Shown here: piece after piece, positions 7,002 to 14,651 of the stretch
Layout of the letters: every line of letters starts with the position of its first letter
How positions within the stretch are numbered: the stretch's first letter is position 1
Assembly: GCF_037201915.1 (NCBI RefSeq)
Contig: NZ_CP147505.1
Span: forward strand, 1,178,001 to 1,242,000
Direction: 5' to 3'
Origin: Haloplanus sp. CK5-1
Lineage (GTDB): Archaea > Halobacteriota > Halobacteria > Halobacteriales > Haloferacaceae
Length of the DNA stretch: 64,000 bases
Notes under the pieces: generated by a model
What the model saw: the letters and a program-made list of their open reading frames with translations, nothing else
Database searches by the model: none
What the model was told of the DNA's origin: nothing
Made by a program: the position numbers and the translations under genes

Positions 7002-8168
7002 TCAGACTCCCTGTCCCATCAGGTGGCTCCGGAGCACGTCGGCGGTCTTCACTCCGGCGTCGGCGTTGACTAGTACCACCGTCTCGTCGGCGTCGAACGC
7101 GTCCCGGTCGGTGAGCGCCCACGCTCCCGCGGCGGCGGCGCCGCCGGTCGCACCCACTTCGATTCCCAGCCGTTGGGTGAGCGCCACCGCACTCTCCAGC
7201 AGGTCGTCGTCGGGGACGGCGACCGCGCCGCCACCGGTCGATACGACGGCGTCGCGGGCCATCTCGCCGCCCGCCGGATCGGGGAGTTCGAGTTCGCCAC
7301 AGATGGTGTCGGGATGCTCGACCGCCTCGACCGGCCGGTCTTCGTCGACGGCCTCGACGACGGGTGCACACCCCTCCGGCTGGACGGCGTAGAGGCGGGG
7401 GACCCGATCGGTCAGGCCGAGGTCGACGAGATCACGGAATCCCCGTTCGACACCCGCGATCACCTCGCCGGTCGCGACGGCGAGGACGACGGCGTCCGGG
7501 GCCGTCCAACCACCCTCCGCGGCCACCTCGTACGCCAGCGTCTTCGCCCCGTCGTGGCGGTAGGGCGTCGTGAACTCTTGGAGGGAGTACCACGACCGCT
7601 CCAGTTCGTCGAGCGCAGCGAGGGCGTCCGGATACCGGCCACCGATCACGCGCATGTCCGCGCCGTGGACGTTCACCATCGCCTTGTTCGGGAACGGCGC
7701 GCGCGAGGGGAGGTAGGCGTAACAGTCGGTTCCGATCCGGCCGGCGTACGCCGCCGCAGATTGGCCGGCGTTACCCGGGGCCGCGAGCGCCAGGAGGTCG
7801 GCGCCGTGTGCCCGCGCCATCGTCGTCGCGACCGACAGCCCACGGTCGAGGACCGTCCCAGTCGGGTTGCGCCCCTCGTCCTTGAGGCGGACCGTGTCGA
7901 CGCCCAGATCGGCCGCGAGGCCGTCCGCGGGCAGCGACGGCGTCGCCCCCTCCCCCGCCGAGACGGCGCACTCGGCCGGCACGGGGAGGAGGGCGTCGTA
8001 CCCCCACATCGAGTCGGGCGCGGTCGGGAGCGAGTCGGGATCGACGGCTCCGAGGTCGTACACCGGATCGAGCGGTGCGCCGGCGTCGCCGCGGCCGACG
8101 TGGGTCGTCGGGTATCGGTCGCCGGTCGCCGTGCAGTCCAGTCCGACGAACGCGTCGGCGGTGTCCAT
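7002..8168 (-). CDS. Threonine-synthase-like PLP fold-type II protein lacking the catalytic lysine
   Basis: A 388-residue homologue of threonine synthase and the tryptophan-synthase-beta superfamily. The Asn/Gly loop AAPGNAGQSAAAYAGRIG, the phosphate-loop region ATGEVIAGVERGF and the C-terminal GVKTADVL are recognisable. The internal-aldimine motif, usually NPTGSFKDRG, reads NPTGTVLDRG (near residue 110), so the PLP lysine is replaced by leucine. The N-terminal zinc-ribbon-like part is degenerate (GLDCTATGDRYP). It may be a non-catalytic or altered paralogue; a true threonine synthase is unlikely. It stands alone, downstream of the divergent amine-oxidase gene. Confidence 0.75.
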   Translation of the reverse strand: MDTADAFVGLDCTATGDRYPTTHVGRGDAGAPLDPVYDLGAVDPDSLPTAPDSMWGYDALLPVPAECAVSAGEGATPSLPADGLAADLGVDTVRLKDEGRNPTGTVLDRGLSVATTMARAHGADLLALAAPGNAGQSAAAYAGRIGTDCYAYLPSRAPFPNKAMVNVHGADMRVIGGRYPDALAALDELERSWYSLQEFTTPYRHDGAKTLAYEVAAEGGWTAPDAVVLAVATGEVIAGVERGFRDLVDLGLTDRVPRLYAVQPEGCAPVVEAVDEDRPVEAVEHPDTICGELELPDPAGGEMARDAVVSTGGGAVAVPDDDLLESAVALTQRLGIEVGATGGAAAAGAWALTDRDAFDADETVVLVNADAGVKTADVLRSHLMGQGV

Positions 8169-8239
8169 GACGGCGGTTGCGACCGGAGCGGCAAATCCCT
8201 GTCCATGGGTTCTTTGGTCCCGCCGACCGACCGCCCGAC

Positions 8240-9523
8240 ATGGACGATCGATCGTCGGTCGCCGTCGTGGGTGCGGGACTCGCCGGCCTCGTCGCCGCGC
8301 GACACCTCGCCGACGCCGGCGCGGACGTGACCGTCTTCGAACGACGCGAGACGGTCGGTGGCCGGGTGCGAACCCGCCACTTGGACGGCTTCACGCTCGA
8401 CCGTGGCTTCCAGGTGCTCTTTACCGCCTACCCCGCCGTCCGGCGCGAACTCGACCTCGGCGCCCTCGACCTGCAGTCGTTCTCGCCGGGTGCGGTCATC
8501 GCCCGCCCGGGCGAGCGGTCGACGCTCTCCGACCCGCTCCGTGACCCCTTCTCGCTCACCGACAGCCTGTTCAACCGCGAGGTGTCGACGACCGACAAAC
8601 TCCGGACGCTCGCGCTCCGGCAACACGTCGGTGACCGCGACGAGACGGAGATATTCGAGAGCCCGGACGCCCGCATCGACGACTACCTCCGCGACTGGGG
8701 GTTCACGGAGCGCTACCTCGACAACTTCGTCGCCCCCTTCTACGGCGGCATCACCCTCGACCGCACGCTGTCGACCTCGAAACGGGTCTTCGAGTACACG
8801 TTCAAGGCGATGAGCGAGGGCCGTATCGCCCTCCCCGCGTCCGGCATGGGGGCCATCCCCGAGCAGTTGGCCGACCGCGCCCGCGACGCAGGGGCGACCC
8901 TCCGCCTCGACGACCCCGTCGCCGTCGTCGACCCACACGGCGGTGCCGACGGGACGGTCACCGTCGAAACCGAGGGCGACGTCCGGACCGTCGACGCCGC
9001 CGTCGTCGCCACCGACCCCCGGACCGCGCGCCGTCTCACCGGCGTCGGCGCCATCCCCACCGCCGCTCGACCCGCCGTGACGGGCTACTACGCCCTCCCC
9101 GACGGGAGTGGGATCGACGGACGGAAGATCCACCTGAACGCGGCCGACGGTCACCCGAACGTCGTCGTCCCGCTCTCCACCGTCGCGCCGACGTACGCCC
9201 CCGACGACCGGACGCTCCTCGGTGCGACCTTCCTCGGCGACGACGCGTTGGACGCCGACCCGGACACGCTCCGGGAGGCGACCCGCGACACTCTCGCGTC
9301 GTGGTACCCCGAACGTCTGTTCGACGGGCTCGAACGCGTCCACACCGACCGGATCGAGTTCGCGCAGTTCGACCAGCCACCCGGCGTCCACGACGACCTC
9401 CCTGACCCCCGCGACCCCGAAGGCGCGGTGTACCTCGCCGGCGACTACACCGCGTGGTCGTCGATCCAAGGCGCGATGCGGAGCGGGCGCGAGGCGGCCG
9501 CGGCGGTTCGGGGCGACCTGTAA
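8240..9523 (+). CDS. FAD-dependent amine oxidase/phytoene desaturase-like oxidoreductase
   Basis: A 427-residue flavoprotein. The FAD-binding Rossmann motif VVGAGLAGLVAARHLADAG starts at residue 8, followed by the family's VFERRETVGGRVRT. The C-terminal FAD contact region is AVYLAGDYTAWSSIQGAMRSG. The family includes phytoene desaturases, protoporphyrinogen oxidase and amine oxidases; the true substrate is unknown. The carotenoid oxygenase gene 1.3 kb away may hint at carotenoid chemistry. I chose ATG 8240 (MDDRSSVAVVG) rather than an upstream start, because it gives the normal short lead-in to the nucleotide-binding strand. It is divergent from the threonine-synthase-like gene. Confidence 0.85.
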   Translation: MDDRSSVAVVGAGLAGLVAARHLADAGADVTVFERRETVGGRVRTRHLDGFTLDRGFQVLFTAYPAVRRELDLGALDLQSFSPGAVIARPGERSTLSDPLRDPFSLTDSLFNREVSTTDKLRTLALRQHVGDRDETEIFESPDARIDDYLRDWGFTERYLDNFVAPFYGGITLDRTLSTSKRVFEYTFKAMSEGRIALPASGMGAIPEQLADRARDAGATLRLDDPVAVVDPHGGADGTVTVETEGDVRTVDAAVVATDPRTARRLTGVGAIPTAARPAVTGYYALPDGSGIDGRKIHLNAADGHPNVVVPLSTVAPTYAPDDRTLLGATFLGDDALDADPDTLREATRDTLASWYPERLFDGLERVHTDRIEFAQFDQPPGVHDDLPDPRDPEGAVYLAGDYTAWSSIQGAMRSGREAAAAVRGDL

Positions 9524-9580
9524 TCCCGTCCCGCCGCACGCTGGGCAACGTATTTCCCCACCACCCACCGATCCCGGGCA

Positions 9581-10331
9581 GTGCACGACGCGCTAGTGGA
9601 GGCCGGTGTCGACCGTTGTCGGCGAGCGGAGATGTCTATCGTCCGCCCGGAGAGCGGCGGACAGCCACCCGCGATTGCGACACCGGACGCCGGGGCCGCC
9701 GTCGACCCTAGCCTCCCGCTTCCGACCGCCGACCGTCCGGTCGCGGTCGAACCGATCGGGGAGCCCTCGCCGACGCTCGTCCTCTCGCGACTCTGGAACG
9801 ACCATCGACACGACCGGACGGCGTCGTTCGTCGTCACCGACGGCGACGCCGCCGAGCGGATCGAGGCGTTGCTCACCGATCCTGTCGGCATTCGGGCCGC
9901 CGCCGACCGCGGCCGGACGTTCCACGCTGGCTCGGGTCGGGTTCCGCTCGCGGAGGGTGGGTACGCGGCCGTCCCCGCCGGGACCTCCCTCCGGTGGCGC
10001 GAGTCGACCACCGCGGGGGCGGCGGACTCCGAACGGTCGGTCGACGACCCGTGGCTCGAACTGCACGCAGACGGCGCCGTCGTCACCCGCCTCGACGGCG
10101 TCGACGCGCTCGACTGCCCGTCGCGGGTCCGTTCCGTACGCCTACGCGCGGGACCGCGACAAGCAGATCCGGGTCGTCGACTCCGCCGGGCGGCCGGTCC
10201 AGCGCTACCCCGGGATCGGCGCGATGCGGGACGGTGGCTTCCGGCCCGTTCCCGCGCCACTGGTCCCCGAGCACATGTTCGACGGCCCGATAGATGGCTG
10301 GTGGGCCGTCACCGTCGCCGACCGACGGTAG
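9581..10331 (+). pseudogene. Hypothetical haloarchaeal protein disrupted by a +1 frameshift
   Basis: Unknown family. Reading frame 2 runs from GTG 9581 (or ATG 9632, MSIVRPESGG) to about 10130 and has the normal composition of a soluble protein. It then turns into arginine/proline-rich shadow sequence. The continuation lies in the next frame: VPYAYARDRDKQIRVV, then YPGIGAMRDGGFRPVPAP, ending at TAG 10331. Removing one G from the GGG run at about 10124-10127 restores a roughly 249-residue protein. A TATA-like GTATTT at 9550 supports the GTG start. This is either a real mutation or a base-call error. Confidence 0.65.
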
Positions 10332-10349
10332 CGTCCCCGATCCGTCCGC

Positions 10350-10517
10350 TCAGTCCACGTCCGCGAAGTACGTGGGACCACGGAACCGGCCCGTCAGGTC
10401 GGTGAGAGCCATCGACCCACAGCGTCCGCAGGCGGCCGTCGCGGTGTTCGATGCCGCCATGGGGACGGCGGCGACGGTGTCGCAGTCCTCGCAGGCGACG
10501 TAGCGCAAACCGAGCAC
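10350..10517 (-). CDS. Small zinc-ribbon protein, 55 residues
   Basis: A short protein with two CxxC knuckles: CEDC near residue 10 and CGRC near residue 29, consistent with one zinc ribbon. It ends RFRGPTYFADVD. The start is GTG 10517, inferred because a TATA-like ACGCTTTTGT lies about 22-31 bases upstream on the minus strand and no ATG precedes the first knuckle in frame. The function is unknown; haloarchaea carry many such mini zinc proteins. It is convergent with the frameshifted gene before it. Confidence 0.6.
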   Translation of the reverse strand: MLGLRYVACEDCDTVAAVPMAASNTATAACGRCGSMALTDLTGRFRGPTYFADVD

Positions 10518-10604
10518 GGTCTTTGGTCGGTCGTCGCCGGACAAAAGCGTGTCTTCGACCCCGCGGACCGAACGGTCATACGTGCTCGGTCCCAGGTACC
10601 GGTG

Positions 10605-10847
10605 ATGGTGTCGCTCCGCACTCGCCTCCGGTTGCTGTCGGTCCTCGGACTGGTTGCAGGCGTCGCTCACCTCGTGTTCGCCGACCGGATCCTCGCGGCC
10701 GCCCGGTGGGGATACGACAGGACTCTCGCCGTCGACTTCGACCCTCGGCCGAACGCGGTCCGCCGGGTTCGACTCGTCGGCGTCCTGTTCGTCGGTCTCT
10801 CGGCCCTCGTCGAGTACGTCAGTCGGGTCGTCGGCGGTAGCGTTTAG
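10605..10847 (+). CDS. Small membrane protein, about 80 residues
   Basis: An 80-residue protein with two hydrophobic helices: LLSVLGLVAGVAHLVFA near the start and VRLVGVLFVGLSALVEYVS near the end, joined by a short charged loop (WGYDRTLAVDFDPRPNAVRR). The family is unknown to me. Start ATG 10605 is preferred over GTG 10602. It is divergent from the zinc-ribbon gene and lies 24 bases before the carotenoid oxygenase gene on the same strand, so the two may form an operon. Confidence 0.65.
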   Translation: MVSLRTRLRLLSVLGLVAGVAHLVFADRILAAARWGYDRTLAVDFDPRPNAVRRVRLVGVLFVGLSALVEYVSRVVGGSV

Positions 10848-10871
10848 TCGACCGTATCCCACACTCCCACC

Positions 10872-12368
10872 GTGTGTCCACAGCCTGGCTTTCACTCGCT
10901 CCACGACGAAGCCGCCGCTACCCTCGAAGTCGAGGGATCGCTCCCCGATTGGCTGACCGGGAGCCTCCTCCGTGCCGGACCGGGTGCCTTCGAGATGCCC
11001 GACGGCAGCGCCGTCGACCACTGGTTCGACGGTCTCGCGGTGTGCTACCGCTTTACGTTTGACCCCGGCGACCGAGGCCGGAGCGACGCCGACGGTGGGA
11101 CCACCGACACCGTCCACTACCGCAACCGGTTCCTCCGGACCGACGCCTATCGGGCCGCCCGCGACGGCGAGTTCACCGGCGGGTTCGCCACGGGGGAGAC
11201 GACGCTTCGGGACCGACTCCGGTCGCTACTCTCCGACCCGTACGACAACACGAACATCGTCGTCGAACGGGTCGGTGATCGGTATCTCGCTCTGACCGAG
11301 TCACCGCGCCGTGTCGTCGTTGACCCGAACACGCTGGGGACGCGTGGCCACGACGAGTACGACGGCTCCGCCCCGACGGGGCAACTCGCCTGTGCACACC
11401 CGAAACGCGACCCGGCGACGGGGACGCTCCTGAACGTCGAGACCGGATTCGGCCGAACCCATCAGTATCACGTCCACACCCGGACGCCCGCGGGCGACCG
11501 TCGCCACGTCGGCAGCGTCGCGACGGACGCCCCGGCGTACATGCACAGTTTCGCGCTCACCCCTCGGTACGTCGTGTTGACCGAGTTCCCCCTGCGGGTC
11601 GATCCCACCCAATTCTTCCGCCCGGGGCGACAGCCACCTTTCATCGAACAGTTCGAGTGGCAGCCCGACCGCGGCACACGGATCGTCGTCCTCGACCGAA
11701 CGACTGGCGAGGTGGTGGCGACGCCGACGACGGACCCCCTCTTCGGCTTCCACCACGTCAACGCGTTCGAACGCGACGGCGGCCGGCAGATCGTCTTCGA
11801 CCTCGAAACCGTGCCCGACGCGAGCGGTATCGGCGACCTCTACCTCGACGAACTCCGCGAGGGCGACCTGGGCGCCATCGCCGGCCGACTGGAACGTTTC
11901 ACCGTCGACCTCGGGGGGAACCGCTACGGCGTCGACGACGCGACCGTCTCCCGCGAGACGCTGTACGCCGACGGGACCGCACTGCCAACGGTATCGCCCG
12001 CCCGGTGGTGTCGCCCCCACCAGTACGTCTACGCGATGAGCATGGACCAACCGGCCACCGACTGGGCCCGCGGCGTCCTGAAAGTCGACACCGAGACGGG
12101 AGACGTGATCGAACACACCGACGGCGGCGCGTACTTCGGCGAACCGATATTCGTCCCCGGCCCGGGTGACGCGGTCGACGACGGCGTCGTCCTCACCGTG
12201 GTGCTCGATCCCGATACGGACCGGTCGCGACTGCTCGTCCTCGACGGCGGGACGCTCGCCGAACGGGCGCGGGCGACGCTCCCCCACGCCGCACCCTTCG
12301 ACTTCCACGGCCGCTACTTCCCGGAAATAACGGTGGCTGCGCGCGTGAACGGCGTGTCCGTCGGATGA
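10872..12368 (+). CDS. Carotenoid oxygenase (RPE65/CCD family)
   Basis: A 498-residue non-haem iron dioxygenase that cleaves carotenoid or related double bonds. The four iron-binding histidines are present in the usual order: CAHPKRDP (about residue 174), YMHSFALTPRYVVLTEFPL (about 224), GFHHVNAFERDG (about 294) and DFHGRYFPE near the C-terminus. The N-terminus LTGSLLRAGPGAFEMPDG matches the family. The start is GTG 10872. In haloarchaea such enzymes could supply retinal or degrade carotenoids; the actual substrate is not shown. The stop overlaps the next small gene (ATGA). Confidence 0.9.
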   Translation: MCPQPGFHSLHDEAAATLEVEGSLPDWLTGSLLRAGPGAFEMPDGSAVDHWFDGLAVCYRFTFDPGDRGRSDADGGTTDTVHYRNRFLRTDAYRAARDGEFTGGFATGETTLRDRLRSLLSDPYDNTNIVVERVGDRYLALTESPRRVVVDPNTLGTRGHDEYDGSAPTGQLACAHPKRDPATGTLLNVETGFGRTHQYHVHTRTPAGDRRHVGSVATDAPAYMHSFALTPRYVVLTEFPLRVDPTQFFRPGRQPPFIEQFEWQPDRGTRIVVLDRTTGEVVATPTTDPLFGFHHVNAFERDGGRQIVFDLETVPDASGIGDLYLDELREGDLGAIAGRLERFTVDLGGNRYGVDDATVSRETLYADGTALPTVSPARWCRPHQYVYAMSMDQPATDWARGVLKVDTETGDVIEHTDGGAYFGEPIFVPGPGDAVDDGVVLTVVLDPDTDRSRLLVLDGGTLAERARATLPHAAPFDFHGRYFPEITVAARVNGVSVG

Positions 12369-12578
12369 CCGACCCGAACAGTTGTACCGCTGGGCGAGCA
12401 ATCTCCGTGTCGACCACCGACGGCCGGGACGGCCACTGCGTCGTCGCGGTCCGGTCGCCGGACGGCGACTCGGTAGAACTCGTCGTCACCCTCGCCGTCC
12501 GCGACCTGTTTCTCGACAGACTTGGACGACGGGTCGCCCGTCGAGGAACGGGTCTGGTACCGCCAGCGCGGCGAGTGA
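12365..12578 (+). pseudogene. Small unknown protein, +1 frameshifted
   Basis: Starts at ATG 12365, overlapping the stop of the carotenoid oxygenase. The first frame gives a beta-rich sequence (GHCVVAVRSPDGDSVELVV, then LFLDRL). After about position 12525 it becomes basic shadow sequence. The next frame gives the natural ending DDGSPVEERVWYRQRGE and TGA 12576-12578. Deleting one G of the GG pair in CTTGGACGA restores a 70-residue protein. The family is unknown. The tight coupling suggests a link to the oxygenase. The frameshift may be biological or a sequencing error. Confidence 0.6.
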
Positions 12579-12651
12579 TGGCCGACCACCGCGGACGACC
12601 CGTCCGATCACACCTCAACATTTTTTATTTTTCAGTTTACAGTTTCTGGCG

Positions 12652-13338
12652 ATGAGCGGGGAGCCACCGGACGTCGATCGACCGATCCCGGCGGAGGAAC
12701 TGACGGCGACGATCAGCGACGCGAACGACCCCGAGTTCGTCCGTCGCCTCGTGTTCGTCCGGAGTCTCTACGCCGGCGACGCGGTGGCGGACGCCGCCGA
12801 CCGGGTCGGCTGTTCCGTCGGCACGGGGTGGCACTGGCTGACGACGTGGAACGAGGGGGGAATCGACGCCCTGCGTCCGACGCGACCCCTGATTCGGCGG
12901 GGTCTCGTCGCGTGCTACGTCGTCGTCTCCGTCGTCGTCGTCGCTGTCTCGGCAGGGGTGTTCTTCGGCACCGTCAACGGCGTCGCGGGATCGGTGTTCC
13001 CGGCGGACTACGGCATCCTCGACGCCGCGCGGGTCCCGCCGTACGTCTACCTCTTCGCCCTCGTCGGCGGGTTCGGCTACGTCTTCACCGCCCTCATCGA
13101 CGACGAGGGCCGGAGCGTCGGGGACTTGCTCCAGGACGGCGTGCGCCTCGTTGCCGCCCTCCCCCTCGCGGCCGGATCGTATCTGTTGCTCGGGTTCTTC
13201 CGAATCGACGGCGGTGCGTCGGCCCCGACGCCGGTCGTGGGCGGGATAGCGTTTCTCACCGGCCTCTCGGTGAACGTCGCCCACAAGCGTTTCGCCAGCC
13301 TCGCCAAACGGCTCCTCCCAGCCGACGGCGACGCGTGA
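12652..13338 (+). CDS. HTH domain fused to a four-helix membrane domain
   Basis: A 228-residue protein. Residues 1-77 resemble the transposase-type winged HTH found in haloarchaeal IS630/resolvase-like proteins (FVRRLVFVRSLYAGDAVADA, then CSVGTGWHWLTTWNEGGIDALRPT). From residue 80 the frame continues without a start codon into a membrane domain with four predicted helices (CYVVVSVVVVAVSAGVFFG; YVYLFALVGGFGYVFTALI; LVAALPLAAGSYLLLGFF; VVGGIAFLTGLSVNVA). A TATA-rich ATTTTTTATTTTT stretch ends about 20 bases before the ATG, so translation from 12652 is credible. It could be a membrane-anchored DNA-binding protein or an accidental fusion. Confidence 0.65.
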   Translation: MSGEPPDVDRPIPAEELTATISDANDPEFVRRLVFVRSLYAGDAVADAADRVGCSVGTGWHWLTTWNEGGIDALRPTRPLIRRGLVACYVVVSVVVVAVSAGVFFGTVNGVAGSVFPADYGILDAARVPPYVYLFALVGGFGYVFTALIDDEGRSVGDLLQDGVRLVAALPLAAGSYLLLGFFRIDGGASAPTPVVGGIAFLTGLSVNVAHKRFASLAKRLLPADGDA

Positions 13339-13368
13339 TTTAATATCCGGGCCGTCCGAGACGACCGT

Positions 13369-13983
13369 ATGGCACCACGCCCGGATTGGCTCCCCACCCG
13401 TACGGACGAGGCGGTCGTCTGGCGGGGCGCGCCCCGACTCCGGCGCGTCCTCCCGACCGTCGCCGCGTCGTCGTGTTGGATCGCCCTCCTCGTCGCCGTC
13501 GCCGTCGTCTCTCCCGGACCGACCCGTTCGGTTCCGCGGGTCGTCCTCGTCGGCGGCGCCGTCCTCCTCTCGTTGCCGGCCATCGCCGTCGCCGCCGGTG
13601 CGTACCTCCGGACGGCGAACGTCGAGTACGTCCTGACCGAGCGGAGCGTCTACCGCAAGACCGGCGTCTGGTCGACCACCGTCACCCGCCTCGGTCTCGA
13701 CACCGTCCAACGAACCGCGCTGAACAAGGATCTGTGGGGGAACCTCTTCGACTACGGCACCATCTCGATCAGCACCGCCGGCTCCGGGGGTGTCGACCTC
13801 CGTCTGTCCGACCTCGACGACCCCGAACCCGTCAGACGACGGCTCCGTCGACTAGTGGGATCGGGACGGTCCCACGACGCCCCGAGCGGACTGGACGCGG
13901 CGACCGCCGACACGCTGTCGATGGAGTTCCACGCGCTCCACGAGGCGGCCGACCGACTCGAAGTGGCGGTGAGCGACCGATGA
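13369..13983 (+). CDS. Bacterial-type PH domain (YdbT/bPH2) membrane protein 1
   Basis: A 204-residue protein with two N-terminal transmembrane helices (about residues 32-48 and 58-76) followed by a PH-like domain: VEYVLTERSVYRKTGVWSTTVTRLGLDTVQ, with later LWGNLFDYGTISISTAGSGG. The family scaffolds or senses at membranes; its role in archaea is unknown. A TATA box (TTTAATATC) lies 26 bases before ATG 13369, so the mRNA is leaderless. Its stop overlaps the start of a paralogue that shares the DYGTISISTAGS block, so the pair arose by tandem duplication. Confidence 0.8.
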   Translation: MAPRPDWLPTRTDEAVVWRGAPRLRRVLPTVAASSCWIALLVAVAVVSPGPTRSVPRVVLVGGAVLLSLPAIAVAAGAYLRTANVEYVLTERSVYRKTGVWSTTVTRLGLDTVQRTALNKDLWGNLFDYGTISISTAGSGGVDLRLSDLDDPEPVRRRLRRLVGSGRSHDAPSGLDAATADTLSMEFHALHEAADRLEVAVSDR

Positions 13984-14651
13984 GCGAGTCCGACCACCCC
14001 GAGTGGCTGTCGCTCGACCCCGACGAGGAAGTCGTCTGGATCGGCCGACCCGCCGTCGAGACGCTCTACGGCACCATCGCGACCGGGTTCGTGTTGACGC
14101 TGGTGCTCATCGGCTTCCTGGTCCTCCTCGGGGTCCCGTTCTCCTACTACCGAATCCAGAACACGGACTACGTCGTGACGACCCAGTCGCTGTACGTCAA
14201 GACCGGTGTCTTCTCGACCAACATCGAGACGGTCGACATCGACCGCATCCAGAACACCGAGTACAGCCGAAGTTTCTGGGGCAAGCAGTTCGACTACGGC
14301 ACCATCTCGATCAGCACTGCCGGCAGCAGCGGCGCCGAGATATCATTCTCCGGTATCCCCGACGCTCCGGCCGTTCGTGACCACATCACCGACCTCCAGC
14401 GGACACGGTCCGGTCGCGGGCGGGGCGACGACGGCACCCGCGGGGCCGACGCCGGCGGCGACGCGGACACGCCTCCGGCGAGCGCCGACCAGGTGGCCGA
14501 ACTGATCGCCGAGGTCCGGGCCACCCGCGAGGCGTTCGAGCGGATCGAGCGCCACTTCACGGAGGCGGCGGAGTCGGGAGACTGGAGCGGGGTGGAGACG
14601 GGGTCGTCGCCCGACGAGTCGGACGGTTCGGACGGCGAAAGCGACGCTTAG
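13980..14651 (+). CDS. Bacterial-type PH domain membrane protein 2
   Basis: A 223-residue paralogue of the preceding gene, translationally coupled by ATGA overlap. It has one hydrophobic hairpin (TGFVLTLVLIGFLVLLGVPF), the PH domain (DYVVTTQSLYVKTGVFSTNI, then FWGKQFDYGTISISTAGSSG), and an acidic, glycine- and aspartate-rich C-terminal tail with a helical segment (ELIAEVRATREAFERIERHF). The tail is absent from paralogue 1. The pair probably forms a membrane hetero-oligomer; this is inference. Its stop overlaps the convergent E1-alpha gene stop by three bases. Confidence 0.8.
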   Translation: MSESDHPEWLSLDPDEEVVWIGRPAVETLYGTIATGFVLTLVLIGFLVLLGVPFSYYRIQNTDYVVTTQSLYVKTGVFSTNIETVDIDRIQNTEYSRSFWGKQFDYGTISISTAGSSGAEISFSGIPDAPAVRDHITDLQRTRSGRGRGDDGTRGADAGGDADTPPASADQVAELIAEVRATREAFERIERHFTEAAESGDWSGVETGSSPDESDGSDGESDA

